A stretch of 64,000 bases of DNA from Reticulascus tulasneorum (taxonomy: Eukaryota > Ascomycota > Sordariomycetes > Glomerellales > Reticulascaceae), in NCBI GenBank assembly GCA_001557505.1, contig LSAX01000006.1, positions 3,570,721-3,634,720 of the forward strand, given 5' to 3'. The notes beneath the pieces are model-generated. The model saw only the letters and a list, made by a program, of their open reading frames with translations, was not told the DNA's origin and made no database searches. Below are positions 11,890-23,254 of the stretch, one piece after another. Position numbers and translations under genes: made by a program. Each line of letters begins with the position of its first letter. Position 1 is the first letter of the stretch.

Positions 11890-12856
11890 GTCGAACATTC
11901 AATGCCAGATCTGGTCTCCGGAGATTGTATGCAACAAATTTGTCCCTTGTTATTGTCGTCGACGACTCGTCATGTTCCCTCCGAGTAGGAAATCGGGTGC
12001 TGATAGGTTCTACTCTAGGCACGTGTACTTAAGAGTTGCTGGGAATGTGGTAATAATGTAAGAAGGAACAGGTCAAATGATATCAGAAGCACGTTGAATA
12101 CTAGCTGATGAGGGCTTTCAGTGCAACGACTGCATAGAGCATACCCAGCGATTATGTAGGAGCTGCTGCGGCGGATATTGTCTGATTCATAATGAAGGCT
12201 CTACAGCCAGCTTCGTGAGTACTTGACCTTGTCTTCGTTGGAAAGTCATATTAACGGTCTGCAGTGTGATTGTATGCCGAGTTCAAGCTGTATTCTGACC
12301 TGCCGAGGCTCCCGATCTGACTGTTTCTAGGGTGCTCCAGCCGTGGACGATTCTTACGACATCTATGATATGTTCTCCGGGGTCACCTAACCCAGTTGGC
12401 CACGGCGTGGCATGCTTGGCTTTCAACATGTTGGCAACACAATATTTGGGGGATTGCTCGCGTTTATCTCCTCTCACTGACACGATTCCACTCCAGTTCC
12501 AGTACCACATCTCGTCTCTTGTTTCACACTGATGGTGCGCTGTTTGACCATCTCGGAAACTCTTCCTTTTACATTACAAGAAATACATCTATGTATTGGC
12601 ATGCTTCGCGAATGAACTTGCAGACATGACTTGACTGACACCTAACCCGGTTTGCCATAAGAAGGATTACAGCAAATAACTTTCTGTGGCAGGAGGTCTT
12701 GACATTGGGAGTTCAAATAATCGATTCCTCGTAGAGCCTTGAACTGTCGGACCGGGAGTTCGTCCTATCCAGCAGTGATCTCTCGTTTGGGAATCAATTC
12801 TCGCTGAAAACACCGCGCCATATCGCGTCCGCCCACATAGAGCCACCACCAGATTT
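11890..12856. other. Intergenic between convergent genes
   Basis: Between the F-box-like gene and the membrane-protein gene. Short ORFs at 12283-12629 overlap on both strands without motifs. Nothing else is recognised. Confidence 0.55.
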
Positions 12857-13745
12857 TCATATTTCTTGGTATCCATCGACATAGTGTCTGGTGTATGGTG
12901 GTCTAAGAAGAATATGTCAGCAAACGACGACATGCGACAAAAGGGACCGGAGACAGTACCTCAACAAGTTTTTCACGACAACTGTTGCAGCAACTCCGCC
13001 GGCGTAGACGCCCAGGATCCTGCCCCAGTCCCCATTTCCATAAACCGTCTGTCCAACAGCAATGGCGATGAGATCGTATACCAAGCTGCTGCCGAATATC
13101 CAGTCACTGGAAGCGGCCAAAAGCACGAATGCGATTCCTGTTGAAACCTTGACCACAGTTGATGGGGATTCCCCAACAAAGTAGGCGACCGAGCCGTTGT
13201 GCAAGATATCCAGGACGGCGAGTCCAGCAAAAGTTTTTGCCACGACGTGTGTCAAGATGGAGTTGACAGATTGGGTATTCATTTGAAGAAGTCGGAAAGA
13301 AATGTAGTAAAGTTGGGTGAAGAGGTTGATGACGACAAAGATGTTTGCAATTTTGAGTTCGGAGGCATTCCAGAAAAACATCCAACCTGCAAGACAGTTA
13401 GGAGAATAATATATGATCAAGCAGTTAAACTGAATACTCACTTGCAAGACAAAGGTTGCCCACGGCGTAGAAAGGGGTGAAATCAATCATCGTCAACGTG
13501 TCCTTGTCCATGATCGGGATCTGAGAGTCGGTCCTGGATAATCTCCATAGCCAAGCAAGCTGAAATATCTGTTGAGAGAAGAAGAAGCACGCAATAAAGT
13601 ATGGATGAGGAGAGAAGAATGATAGATTTGCATCATGAACGTCTTTCATATTTGGGATGCTCAGCATTCCGTAGGTTTGTGACGCGCAGTCGATAGCAAA
13701 CGACAGCGATGCGAGCCATTTTGCTGCGGAAAGTGAGATCCACAT
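12857..13745 (-). CDS. Multi-pass membrane protein of unknown function
   Basis: Modelled as 13745-13442, 13386-12960 and 12902-12857 (introns 55 and 57 nt), 258 aa. The first intron is clear: GTGAGT donor, TTGCAG acceptor, joining GNLCLAS to WMFFWNASELK. The last is less sure; unspliced, the frame would stop at 12917 instead. The protein holds about six hydrophobic segments, with DANLSFFSPHPYFIACFFF, QLAWLWRL and AKTFAGLAVLDILHNGSVAYFVGE as landmarks. It resembles a conserved fungal family of uncharacterised integral membrane proteins, perhaps DUF1774-like, which I cannot confirm. The frame is open upstream of the chosen ATG, so an N-terminal extension with further exons toward 14.06 kb is possible. 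Confidence 0.65.
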
Positions 13746-16700
13746 ATTCAGATTGTATTCGAGATAAAACCCAGAGGAAAATGCTTCATAGACATGAGCA
13801 AATTGTTCAATAAGTTTGCGAATACCAGGTGAACCACAGCAGGATCTCAGATGATTCTACGTGAGAAGGCGAGTCTTGAAGGCAGTTACGTACGTTCTAA
13901 CGGCTCCCTGGACAAAACACGATCTGCTATATTCTAGTTAGCAGCCATGGAGAGATGCACAATCACAGAATAGCCCTCTTACCTGTAGATGTTCTCAAAG
14001 TAAATGTAAGATGACGGAGCACATGACTGCGGTAGTGCTGGGTGCTGTGGTGCGTCATTGATATTTCCACATCTGCCCACTCCACGCTGTGGGTCAAATC
14101 CCCAAAGATTAACTTAACTCTATCTCAGCCGCCATCCTGTGGAGACTACTGGTGGCCAAGGCTAGGACATCATGGAGAGATAATTGGGATTTCTTAGTAT
14201 TATCTTTTCCAAATTAGTTATGAGCAATTCGTAACAAACTGTTCCCGTCCACGATTTTAGAACTAAAAGCTATTGCATTCACTGACATGTTTGTGTCATG
14301 AGGGAGGAGCGTCTGAACCCTTGCCAACAAATTCCAGCCAGGCCTGCACTCAGCACACTTCGTTGGAAATACAATATATCGCCCTGTCTTGAAAACCTGG
14401 GTATGACTCACTAATGGTAGCAAGCAATCGCGAAGTCGTTTTCAAGAAAGGCATGCAAATGGGCGTAGAAACTAGTCCGCGTTCGAGCGCATCATCCCCA
14501 TACAGACGCCGCTCCAACCGCTAGACTGTGTTCAGGTGACAATACCAGAATATGTACTGATCAGGGGCGAGGCCGTTTGGTTAGATACAGCCAGGATGTT
14601 GATTGCCAAAGTAGTAGGGCCTGTCGGAACTGCCATATCCCCCCCCCCCCCCCCGGTACAAATGATCAAGTCAGACAAATTTAGATTACTTACAGATTAT
14701 TTGATAATGACTTCGTCGTCAGTGGGCTGCGTAGTAGTTTGTGGCAGACTCAATCCTAATATCACCCTCTACACTGGTTCTCTTTAAGTCAAGCTCAGTC
14801 AGCGGTTGGCAGCTTCACACCATCACTGTATTGACTGTAGAAGAATTTCACACGTGTTCAACCCACGGGCTAGGGATCTCACCAGCATAAGTTACCATTC
14901 GATAGAAATAAAATCCAATTTCAGCGGTTCAAATGTGACCTTGAAAGTAGGCATGCCCACCTGCATACCCTCGTGTGGTTCTCTGATTCCTGACGACAAG
15001 GGGACGAAATCACAAATTAAAAAAGATACGCCGGCTTGCTTTTGATATTGTGGGATACGCTTACTTATATTTAGACCCCGGGTCAAAGATAACACACACC
15101 TGCGAACATCCCCACTGTCACAGGATGCGTGTAAGTCTTGAAGTGGAGCGAGCATGCGAGTACCGGCGTCGACCGCGGTCACGACTACAACCAGAGCAGA
15201 AAGTGCTAATGCAGCCCTGCACGAGGACCATCTTTAGCCATCTATTGCAAGAAGTAATGGCTGTAGGCGGAATATGCAGGATTCGAGATGTTCGCCCGAG
15301 AACAAGAAGAGACCCCCTTTCTCTGGTTGCAATAACTTAATAACCACGCGATGTGATTGACGAATGGATCAGCAGCGACCGGTGGGTGATTACTTACACG
15401 CACTGCAACGGCCAAACTAGGATCCTTGAGGTCCTGTAGCTTTCCACCGTCATCGTGAACGTGCCAAGGGCTAGGAAAACCCTTGATATTTATGACACAT
15501 ACGGGCTCTATGCCTCGGCTTATCATTGCAAATGCTGTTGGAAAGAGAGAAGATTGGAGAGCAACGCAGCTAGAAGCCCGCGATCGAATATGAATCAAGA
15601 AAAAGAACCACCCATCACACGCCTTTTCAGGTATACCATGTCGGATCAGGTCCTTGCAAGAATGGTCGCTGGCTTCCCCCACCTCGGAACTGGGCCACTC
15701 TTGTGAGTCTCGTCCGCAGATCCCCCCACCAGGAAAACAAGAGTCCGTGATTTTACGGCATAGATCAGCGACGAACTAGTCTAGTGCACATCACTCCACC
15801 CGCATCTATGGTAAATGTCTGTGAGCTCTTCCCTACCGCGTTTGTCGTCGCATCTTATCTGGGATCCACGTGGATGATCAATCTGGTAGTGTAACCCCAC
15901 TTCGACAGCCAACAGTCGTAACTGATGCTAGTGGGTACTGGTTGGTGGAAGGCTTGTTCTCGACCTGGTTTGTTTGGATGGCTAATTCTCGAGAAGTTTA
16001 TCAGTTGTATATCCGCCCAAGGGTGTCGTAAAATAGGTTGCACTTCCTTCCACACTGTTTCTTCGCAATCTGCAAGATTGTAACCGTTTCTATTCGCCCC
16101 ACTTATTGCCTTTTTTTTGTCCCATCAATGTACATACGTAGTATTCACGATAGTTGCTTACCCCCATGGGCTGACATGGATGAATAGATAGTCTGATTCT
16201 CCGGGTTTCAATTCCGTCCACCTCCCACTGGCGGCCCATCTCCGCTATACCTACCTAAGCTAGGCCTGTCACTGACAACAAGGATTTGGGTCCCACACTG
16301 AAGAATTTTCTCTTGGTATATTCTGTACGCAAAATTTCGTCGTGGGTAGGTTAGTTTGCAAATGTGTGTAGGAACTCGCCCAGCTTGGAAGTACGTGGAA
16401 GTATTACTAGTGCTTCCTTACTACGTTTTATGTATGAGCGACAAAGATGGGATCTCCTGGATTCCAGCAATGGAAATCCTTCCCCCCTTGCTCAACGGTA
16501 GGGGACAGTCTGTGATACGTTGTACTTCATATCAGCTACGCCATGCGCATTTGCGAGAGACTGGTCTTTAATACGCTAGCCTAATCACCAGAGAGAAGGA
16601 TCTGTGAGGCACGGAATGATCTTCTGCTACGCACATAAATATGCATTGCTGGCAGCTTGTGATCTAAGCTTCATACTATACCTTCGACAACATGAACTCT

Positions 16701-18794
16701 TATGCTTGAGAACCTAACTGGCTTCGACATCTTTGTTAGGAGGAGTGTGGATTTGAAAACATTCGAGTAGGCCATAAAGTCTCAATCACAAGTTAGATAT
16801 CGAGATTTGGCTTGGCTTGTGTAGCAAAGCCTGGCACTCAATCAGAAGAAGCAAGATGTTCTGGTCTAGATTGCTGGTGAAAGTGGCGTCGAGAGGTCGT
16901 ATCAGGTTGACCGGATCCAGTTCTGCCTACTCCGTACTCCGTCTTCGTGGGTCGGTGGCCGCTTCAAACAAGGCATCCTTGATTTGGAGACCGGTCAGTC
17001 ATTCCATAGCCAGGGGCTTACTTGGATGGTGAACTTGGGCGGAGAATCCCAAAGGCATATCCAGAGATTCTGGGCAAACGGCAAGATGGCATGCTAAGGC
17101 GGATTTCGTATGGCACATTGATGTACTAGTAGTTAATGCGAAGGAGCAGTGTCAAGGCAATCCGTCTGGCGAATCTTTTGATCGACCAAAGCACTCACTC
17201 ATGGATCTTTGCGGTGCTCTATTACTTATCTACAATGGGCTGTTGCTGCAGTCCACACAATATCTTTTTGTTACTGGTCAAGGTTGGGGGTTTTCTTTTT
17301 ACCAGTGCAAGATGCACTTTTAGGCCGGCTTACTTCGTGCTCTCTTGTAAAAGTACTTATTAGATAGGGGCCGTAGATTTTGATGGCAGAAATTTAACTG
17401 GCCTTTTGGGATTGATAGAGCATTGCCCATTGTCACGCACATGATGTTCCTGCAGTCTGCAGGGGCTGCAGGGTTCCAAGAAAAATGTTGGTATCTAACG
17501 TCGGGACAGGGTTCTTGCCGGGAACACCCCCAAGCATAACCCCGGCAAGCCACGCCCGCCTCGACTGCTTGGTGAAAACACTCCCCCGCAAGCTGCGGCC
17601 TTTTACCTTACGAGCTCTACGTCCGGAGTATCGTACATAATAGATTGCTATACTACGACGCTGTACATATAGGGATCAAAGGATTCCACGGCCGCAGTTG
17701 CCCCCCCGGTAACCATGGTGAGTGCCAGGCTTGTCAAGATCTTTGCACAGCCTCAGAAGTTCCAGAACCCAGACCGGGGAGGGAGCCCCAGATCTTGCTG
17801 GACGGTATGGTCTGGCCCGGGAAAAGCAGATCTTGTCGTTCGCAGATATAAACGATATGATATGAATGACATGAAGGGGATCGGCATTGAGCTTGACAAA
17901 GGTAAAGCTTGAGGCTGAATATTACACCCTAAATGCGCAGATCATGTCCAAGTATGAACGGTCTAGCACCCAAGAATTCTACGGGCCGCCCGCACGGTCG
18001 ATGACTATTCTTGTTAGAATCTAGGCCACCCAAGATGTTTAACCGAGATTGCTTTCAATTGGAGCGTTAGGAGTTCCCGGTCTTCCGCGTTGCGCCACAC
18101 ATTCACCAGTTCTAAATTGTCGAATGCTACTACTACCCTGCACGCTGTAGACTCTTTTTTAATCTGCATGGAAGCTTCTGAACTTTGGTTGACAGTCCCC
18201 TGTGTTTCCCTGCCAAAACCAAGCCACGTCCGGGAATTCGACTGGGAGATTCCAAGCGAGGAGGCCGAGTTTGCCCCTTGAACCAAACCCAACTTTGGTA
18301 GAAATACCTGCAATGCTACGATGTTTTGCAACTGATAAATGTACCCCTTCAGCATCTGAGTACTTCTACATATCCAGCGAAATTGCTAAGAAGTAATAGC
18401 GTCTTGAAGAGCTTGGGACCCAAGAATGAAAAGAATGTGTGGATATTGCGGACTGAATTCAACGGTCTCGGCAGGGGATGTAATGAACTACCATATCCGA
18501 CGTAGCGTTTCTTTCGACGCCGCGGCTGTGGCAGGATGATACCCGGGACCTGCATTACGATGATGGTGCTGCACATGCCTGGTCAACATGCACGAAGGAA
18601 GACGGGCCAGGAGCATTGCAAAAATCTGCCTTCAACCTCTAAGAACCATGGTTGCTGTGCTCAGGAGAGTGTGGCAGTACGAGATAAATGAACCAATGTG
18701 CGCACATTTCTGACACCATTCACGGGCATCGATTCCTTCGTTTTCGTCTCAAGCACGTCCATCCGAAGCACGTCCTCCCGCAAACTTTGTTGGA
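13746..18794. other. Gene-poor region of about 5 kb
   Basis: No convincing gene on either strand. The ORFs are under 150 codons, start mostly without context, and have no motif I recognise. The longest (minus, 15242-15682) contains a consensus GTAAGT at about 15396 and may be one exon of a decayed or very fragmented gene. A 16-nt C run lies at 14639-14654. Possible upstream exons of the membrane-protein gene lie between about 13790 and 14060. No transposon ends, tRNA or CRISPR-like arrays are seen. Confidence 0.5.
14639..14654. repeat. Poly-C run
   Basis: Sixteen consecutive C; exact length is prone to sequencing error. Confidence 0.8.
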
Positions 18795-20446
18795 ATGAGT
18801 TCCCCACCACCACCAGCCCGACCGATCGACCCGGCACGGGCGGCTGAGAGCAACACAGCGCAGATCATCGCCGTTGTCACCGTCTTCCACTTCATCGCCC
18901 TCATCACCGTCGTCTTGCGAGTATATGCCAGAGTATGGGTGGTCCGAGCCCCCGGCTGGGATGATTTGGTCATGGTGCTCGCTGCGGTAAAGATCATCAT
19001 ATAGCAAGGAGATCTTGATTAGTATACTGACATTCTGTTTGAAGATTTGTGCGAATGGAGGATGGATCATTTTTGTCATCCAGGCACACTATGGTCTCGG
19101 TCGACATCAAGACACAATATCTGCAGCAGACTTTCGGTTCTTTAGTCATGTCGGCTTCTGGCAATCGATCATATCGGCCGCTGGGGCGCTCATGTTCTGC
19201 AAGGTCTCGATCGCATTGAACCTGTTGAGGATTAGCCGGAACCGCTGGTACTCATGGTCCCTCTGGGCCACCATTGGTATGCATTGGCTTCCGACCAGTG
19301 AACATTATCAAGTGGATTTGGCTGACGATAGGCAAACTGATAGTTCTTACCGTGATTTACTGTATCGGTGGCATGTTTCCATTCTTCCTCCGCTGTCAGC
19401 CCATGGCTGGTTCCTGGGACAGGACTCTGGGAGCCAAATGCTACGACATTAAACTGTTCATCACCTTTGGCTTGGTCAACACATGTAAGTTCCCTCAACG
19501 CAAGTCCTTTTTTTTTTATTACCACGATGACACGTATATTGACTGGACTCGATAGCATTCAATATTTTCACAGATGTGGTTCTGGCATCCCTTCCAGTCC
19601 CGATTATATGGAGTCTTCAGATGAAGCGTAGGGCACGGCTCTACGTGATTGGAATTCTGAGTCTCGGTTACTTGTGAGTCGACAAATCGGAGAACGCGGA
19701 TCAAACGTCAAAAGAATGTTCAGCTAACCGGTCCCTTCCAGTGCCGTCGCACTGGGCATTGTCAAGGCCATCTACCAGATCAGCTTCGGCGCAGATCCAG
19801 ACAAGACATTGTATGTCGTGACTCTAGTCCATTCTTCTTCATTGGAAACGTACTACTTGCTGACTTTTACCCAAACAGCCACCAGAATGTGCAATTCTAT
19901 GGCTTGTAAGTACAAAACTCACTATCAGAGACCAACCGTGGCTAACCAATCTCCGTTAGCCTCCAGCTTCAACTGGGCATAATCGCAGGCTGTGCTCCGG
20001 CTTTGAAGCCCCTGGTGAGCAAAATGCTCAAGCTTTCCTCTTACGACCAGTCGAACAAGTACGGTTACGGCGGTCGGTCGCGACAGACGACGGGCGTACT
20101 CCAGTCGGTGGGTGGCGGCAATGGACCACGAAACAACTTGGCCAAGCAAGAGTTCGAGCTGGAGGAGCATGCCATCGATGGCGATACCGATGGAAGTGAC
20201 CACAGTCTGTCGAATATGAAGGGCGAGAATGTTAGCGTCGTCACGTCAACATTCTACAAGCACGATTCCGGTGATGGGTCTGGCAGCGAGGAGATGATTC
20301 TTCCCGAGGGCATCCCCCCAAGCTCCGGAAACACGAAAGGATACGGGCACGGACACGGCAATGGTCACACTCATGGGCATAGCCATGGACAGGTCCAGGG
20401 CAACTTTAGGGGGATCATGAGGACGACAGAAGTTATTGTAAAATAG
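18795..20446 (+). CDS. Fungal rhodopsin-type 7TM (PTH11-like) membrane protein
   Basis: Seven exons: 18795-18986, 19045-19276, 19332-19484, 19556-19673, 19742-19810, 19879-19905 and 19960-20446; introns 54-71 nt; 425 aa. The first TM is IIAVVTVFHFIALITVVLRVYARVWVVR followed by the family's GWDDLVMV. Other marks are GLGRH after TM2, KVSIALNLLRI in TM3, FPFFLRCQPMAGSWD in the loop after TM4, FNIFTDVVLASLPVPIIW and GIVKAIYQ. This is the fungal rhodopsin/PTH11-like domain without an N-terminal CFEM module. Members are thought to sense surfaces or chemicals at the plasma membrane. The long cytoplasmic tail ends in a His/Gly repeat (GHGHGNGHTHGHSHG), which is unusual. Confidence 0.88.
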
Positions 20447-21747
20447 GTGTCGGCAGGATTTGTACGATCAAGCGCAAAAATTGGGGCACCCACAGCACCA
20501 TGTATTTATTTTTCCAAGCTGCGGATACGAAACGGAGTCTAGCGAGACCACGGATTTGGAGTTTTACTTGTAGCTTATTTCGGGGGTAGGCCTCCAAAGA
20601 AATGAAAGCATTCTTTATCGCCAGCCTCATGTGCCGCCTGTGTACGGACTACTGTAAGTTATGAATGTACATAACTATGCGGCTTGGATTCCCAAGGAGG
20701 GCGATAAACAGGGCTTGACAAGGTGGACAACGCTTCAAGACCGCACCATGTATGTAATCCGGATTCAACCTTGCACCCATCCTTGGTACGCTCCATTGAG
20801 GATTCATTGACGTTTATGTAACTGTCATTGACAGGTCGAAGTTTTTCTTTTGGCACATAAGACGACCAGATAATGCAAGGGTGGGAGGAAACCAAGTCCC
20901 AAAAGGGATCGGCTAGGTAAGTGGGTTATCAAGTTATGTACCTACATATGTAGGGTGGGTGCTTTTGGACACATCCGATGCAACGTTCAAGGACCCGCCC
21001 CTGCCGACGCCCTGTATCCGTCAGACGCACGGGTGGCAGACCCCCGGGCGCCCCCTGACCGGGGAGTATCCATTCCAGTGGGTGGCGCGGGAGATGATGC
21101 AGCGGAGGACTCGGGGAAAATTGCACTACTCTTGGCTGTCCAATTTTACCCGTGAGCCCCCGCCAACCCGACCTCCTTCCCAAAGACGCTTGGCCCCGCG
21201 CAAATGACCAACGGTAATGGAGAGTGGGGCCTATTCGTTAGTTCCTCGTCTTCCCTGCACCGCATTTACTTCGTACTGTTATTACCCAAAGCTACGCCCA
21301 TGCAGAACGCCGTCAGGGAGCATCATTAGCCTGATTGGCCTGTGCCCTTGCTGTCGACCCCGCCGTGCCCGCTATCGTTCAATAAATGCAACCGGGCTGA
21401 AGGACTCCTTCGACGAGATTGCGGCAAGGAGCCTGTATGGATGTATGTGTGCCCTTAAAATCACCAACAGACCGGCATTTCCTCCTTCATGGCCCTGAGT
21501 AGTCTCCAATTCTCCACGAGACTACCAGGAGTGTCAAACGCTTTTGGGACATATAGCACAAGGGTTCCACGTGGTAACCCCAGCGGGCTACCAATACGAC
21601 ATAAATATAGGATAGCCAGAATCCGTGGTCTGCCGTTTGTTTGTCCTGACGCGGTTTGTCAAAGGTTCTCGTAACTCTCACACTCATTTGTTTTTTGTTT
21701 CTCTTCGCATCTCCCTTCAATTGAAGCGTTTCCTTTGATCCAAAACT
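20447..21747. other. Intergenic
   Basis: Upstream of the FAD oxidoreductase. A GC-rich block (about 20990-21200) is followed by more AT-rich sequence with a TATA-like TAAATATAGG near 21602. ORFs here are short and overlapping; none is called. Confidence 0.5.
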
Positions 21748-23254
21748 ATGTTCGCAAGCGTCGCCAATCTTCTGGCTGTTGTCTCCCTCGCAGGTGCCGC
21801 GTCTATCGAGGGGAACTGGGCCACTCTCGCGACTCGCACCATCACCAAAGATGTGGTGATTCTTGGCGGAGGCGCCTCGGGCGCACATGCCGCTGTGAGG
21901 CTGCGCGAGGATCTGGGCAAGAGCGTTGTGGTTGTGGAGAAGAACAGCCGTCTGGTAGGTCGATTCGCTGCGTCAGAAGATATCCGACGTCGCGGGAGGG
22001 CTGCAGCTGATGAAAGCTGCTCTACAGGGTGGACATGTCGCGACATATATCGATCCGGTCAGCGGCAAACCATATGATTATGGCGTCAATTCGTACACGG
22101 AATATGCCAATGCTCAGCAGTTCTTCCAACGTTTCAACGTCTCGTTACAGCCACCAACTCGTGTTCCCCTCACAACCACCTTCGCCGACTTTGCAACCGG
22201 ACTTGTACAGACCGGCTATGTTGGTCCAGCACCAGCCGCCACAACGGCAGCACTTCAGAAGTACCTCGAGCTCCTTATCAAGTACGAGTACATGATTCTC
22301 CCGTCCTACGCCAATTTCCCTACCGCCGCACCAGCAGACCTTGCCATGACGTTTCGCAAGTTTGTGCTGAAGTACGGTCTCGAGGCTGCCGTACCTCGCA
22401 TCTTCCAGGTTACCGGCCTAGGCATGGGTGACATGAATGGCGCATCCACATTGTACGTGATGCAAGCGTTTGGTGCCCCCATCACTCGTAGCTTCGTTGG
22501 TCTGGCTGGCTCGTTCGTGCCTTCTTCTCGTAAGAACCAAGAGCTGTACGACAAGATTTCGTCTCTCCTCGACAAGGACGTCCTGTACTCGAGCACTGCC
22601 ATCTCCAGCAAACGGACCAGTTCCGGCGTCGAGCTGCTTGTCCGTGGCAAAGGCCCTGATTTGACACTGATTCGCGCGAAACGACTCCTCGTCGCGTTCG
22701 AACCGGTTCTGGCCAACTTCAAGGGCATTGAGCTTGACGAAGTCGAGACTAAGGTCTTCTCCAAGTGGGACTGGTCCACCGTCTACGTCGGCGTCGTAAC
22801 ACATCCGTCGCTACCGGTCAACTTCTCGCTCACCAATACACCAGCTGCGTCGCTGCCTAGCAATTGGCTGGAGCTTCCCAAGCCTCCATTCGTCGGCCGC
22901 TTTGACTATATGGGGGAGTCCAACTTCCGTGTATTGGTGACGGGAAACAAGGGCGATGACACGTGTGCCGCGCAGAGACTGGTCAAGACCGCCTTTAATA
23001 ACCTTGTCAACGCCGGGACCCTCCCTCCGGCCAACGGGAAGAAGCTTCATATTGCCGCATGGTCTGACCATGGACCTATGCACCTCCGCGTTTCACGCTG
23101 CGAGCTCAAGGACGGCTTCATCCAGAACCAGTATGCGCTTCAAGGTCGCAGTTCAACCTTTTACACTGGAGGAGCGTGGTCCGCACAGTTCTCAACCATT
23201 CTCTGGGAGTACAATAATCAGTATCTGCTACCGAAGTTGGTGCAGGGCCTGTAA
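21748..23254 (+). CDS. Secreted FAD-dependent amine oxidase-type oxidoreductase (beta-cyclopiazonate dehydrogenase-like)
   Basis: Exons 21748-21954 and 22028-23254 (73-nt intron, GTAGGT..ACAG, phase 0); 477 aa. A signal peptide covers about residues 1-18. The dinucleotide-binding loop LGGGASGAHAA is at 39-49, followed by VVVVEKNSRLGGH across the splice. The rest matches the flavin-containing amine oxidase fold of fungal proteins annotated as beta-cyclopiazonate dehydrogenase. The C-terminal FAD-contact region is FYTGGAWSAQFSTILWEYN. The cyclopiazonic acid enzyme itself is only one member of a broad family, and no PKS-NRPS or prenyltransferase lies nearby. The substrate is therefore unknown. 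Confidence 0.85.

Noticed and set aside
15242..15682. 146-codon minus ORF with a GTAAGT inside
   Set aside because: Start is not ATG-supported and no family motif or second exon could be assembled.
22306..22804. Minus-strand ORFs of 157 and 128 codons
   Set aside because: Antisense to the FAD oxidoreductase, which has conserved motifs on the plus strand.
21748..23254. Assignment as true cyclopiazonic acid pathway enzyme
   Set aside because: No hybrid PKS-NRPS or dimethylallyl transferase lies in the window; only family similarity is supported.
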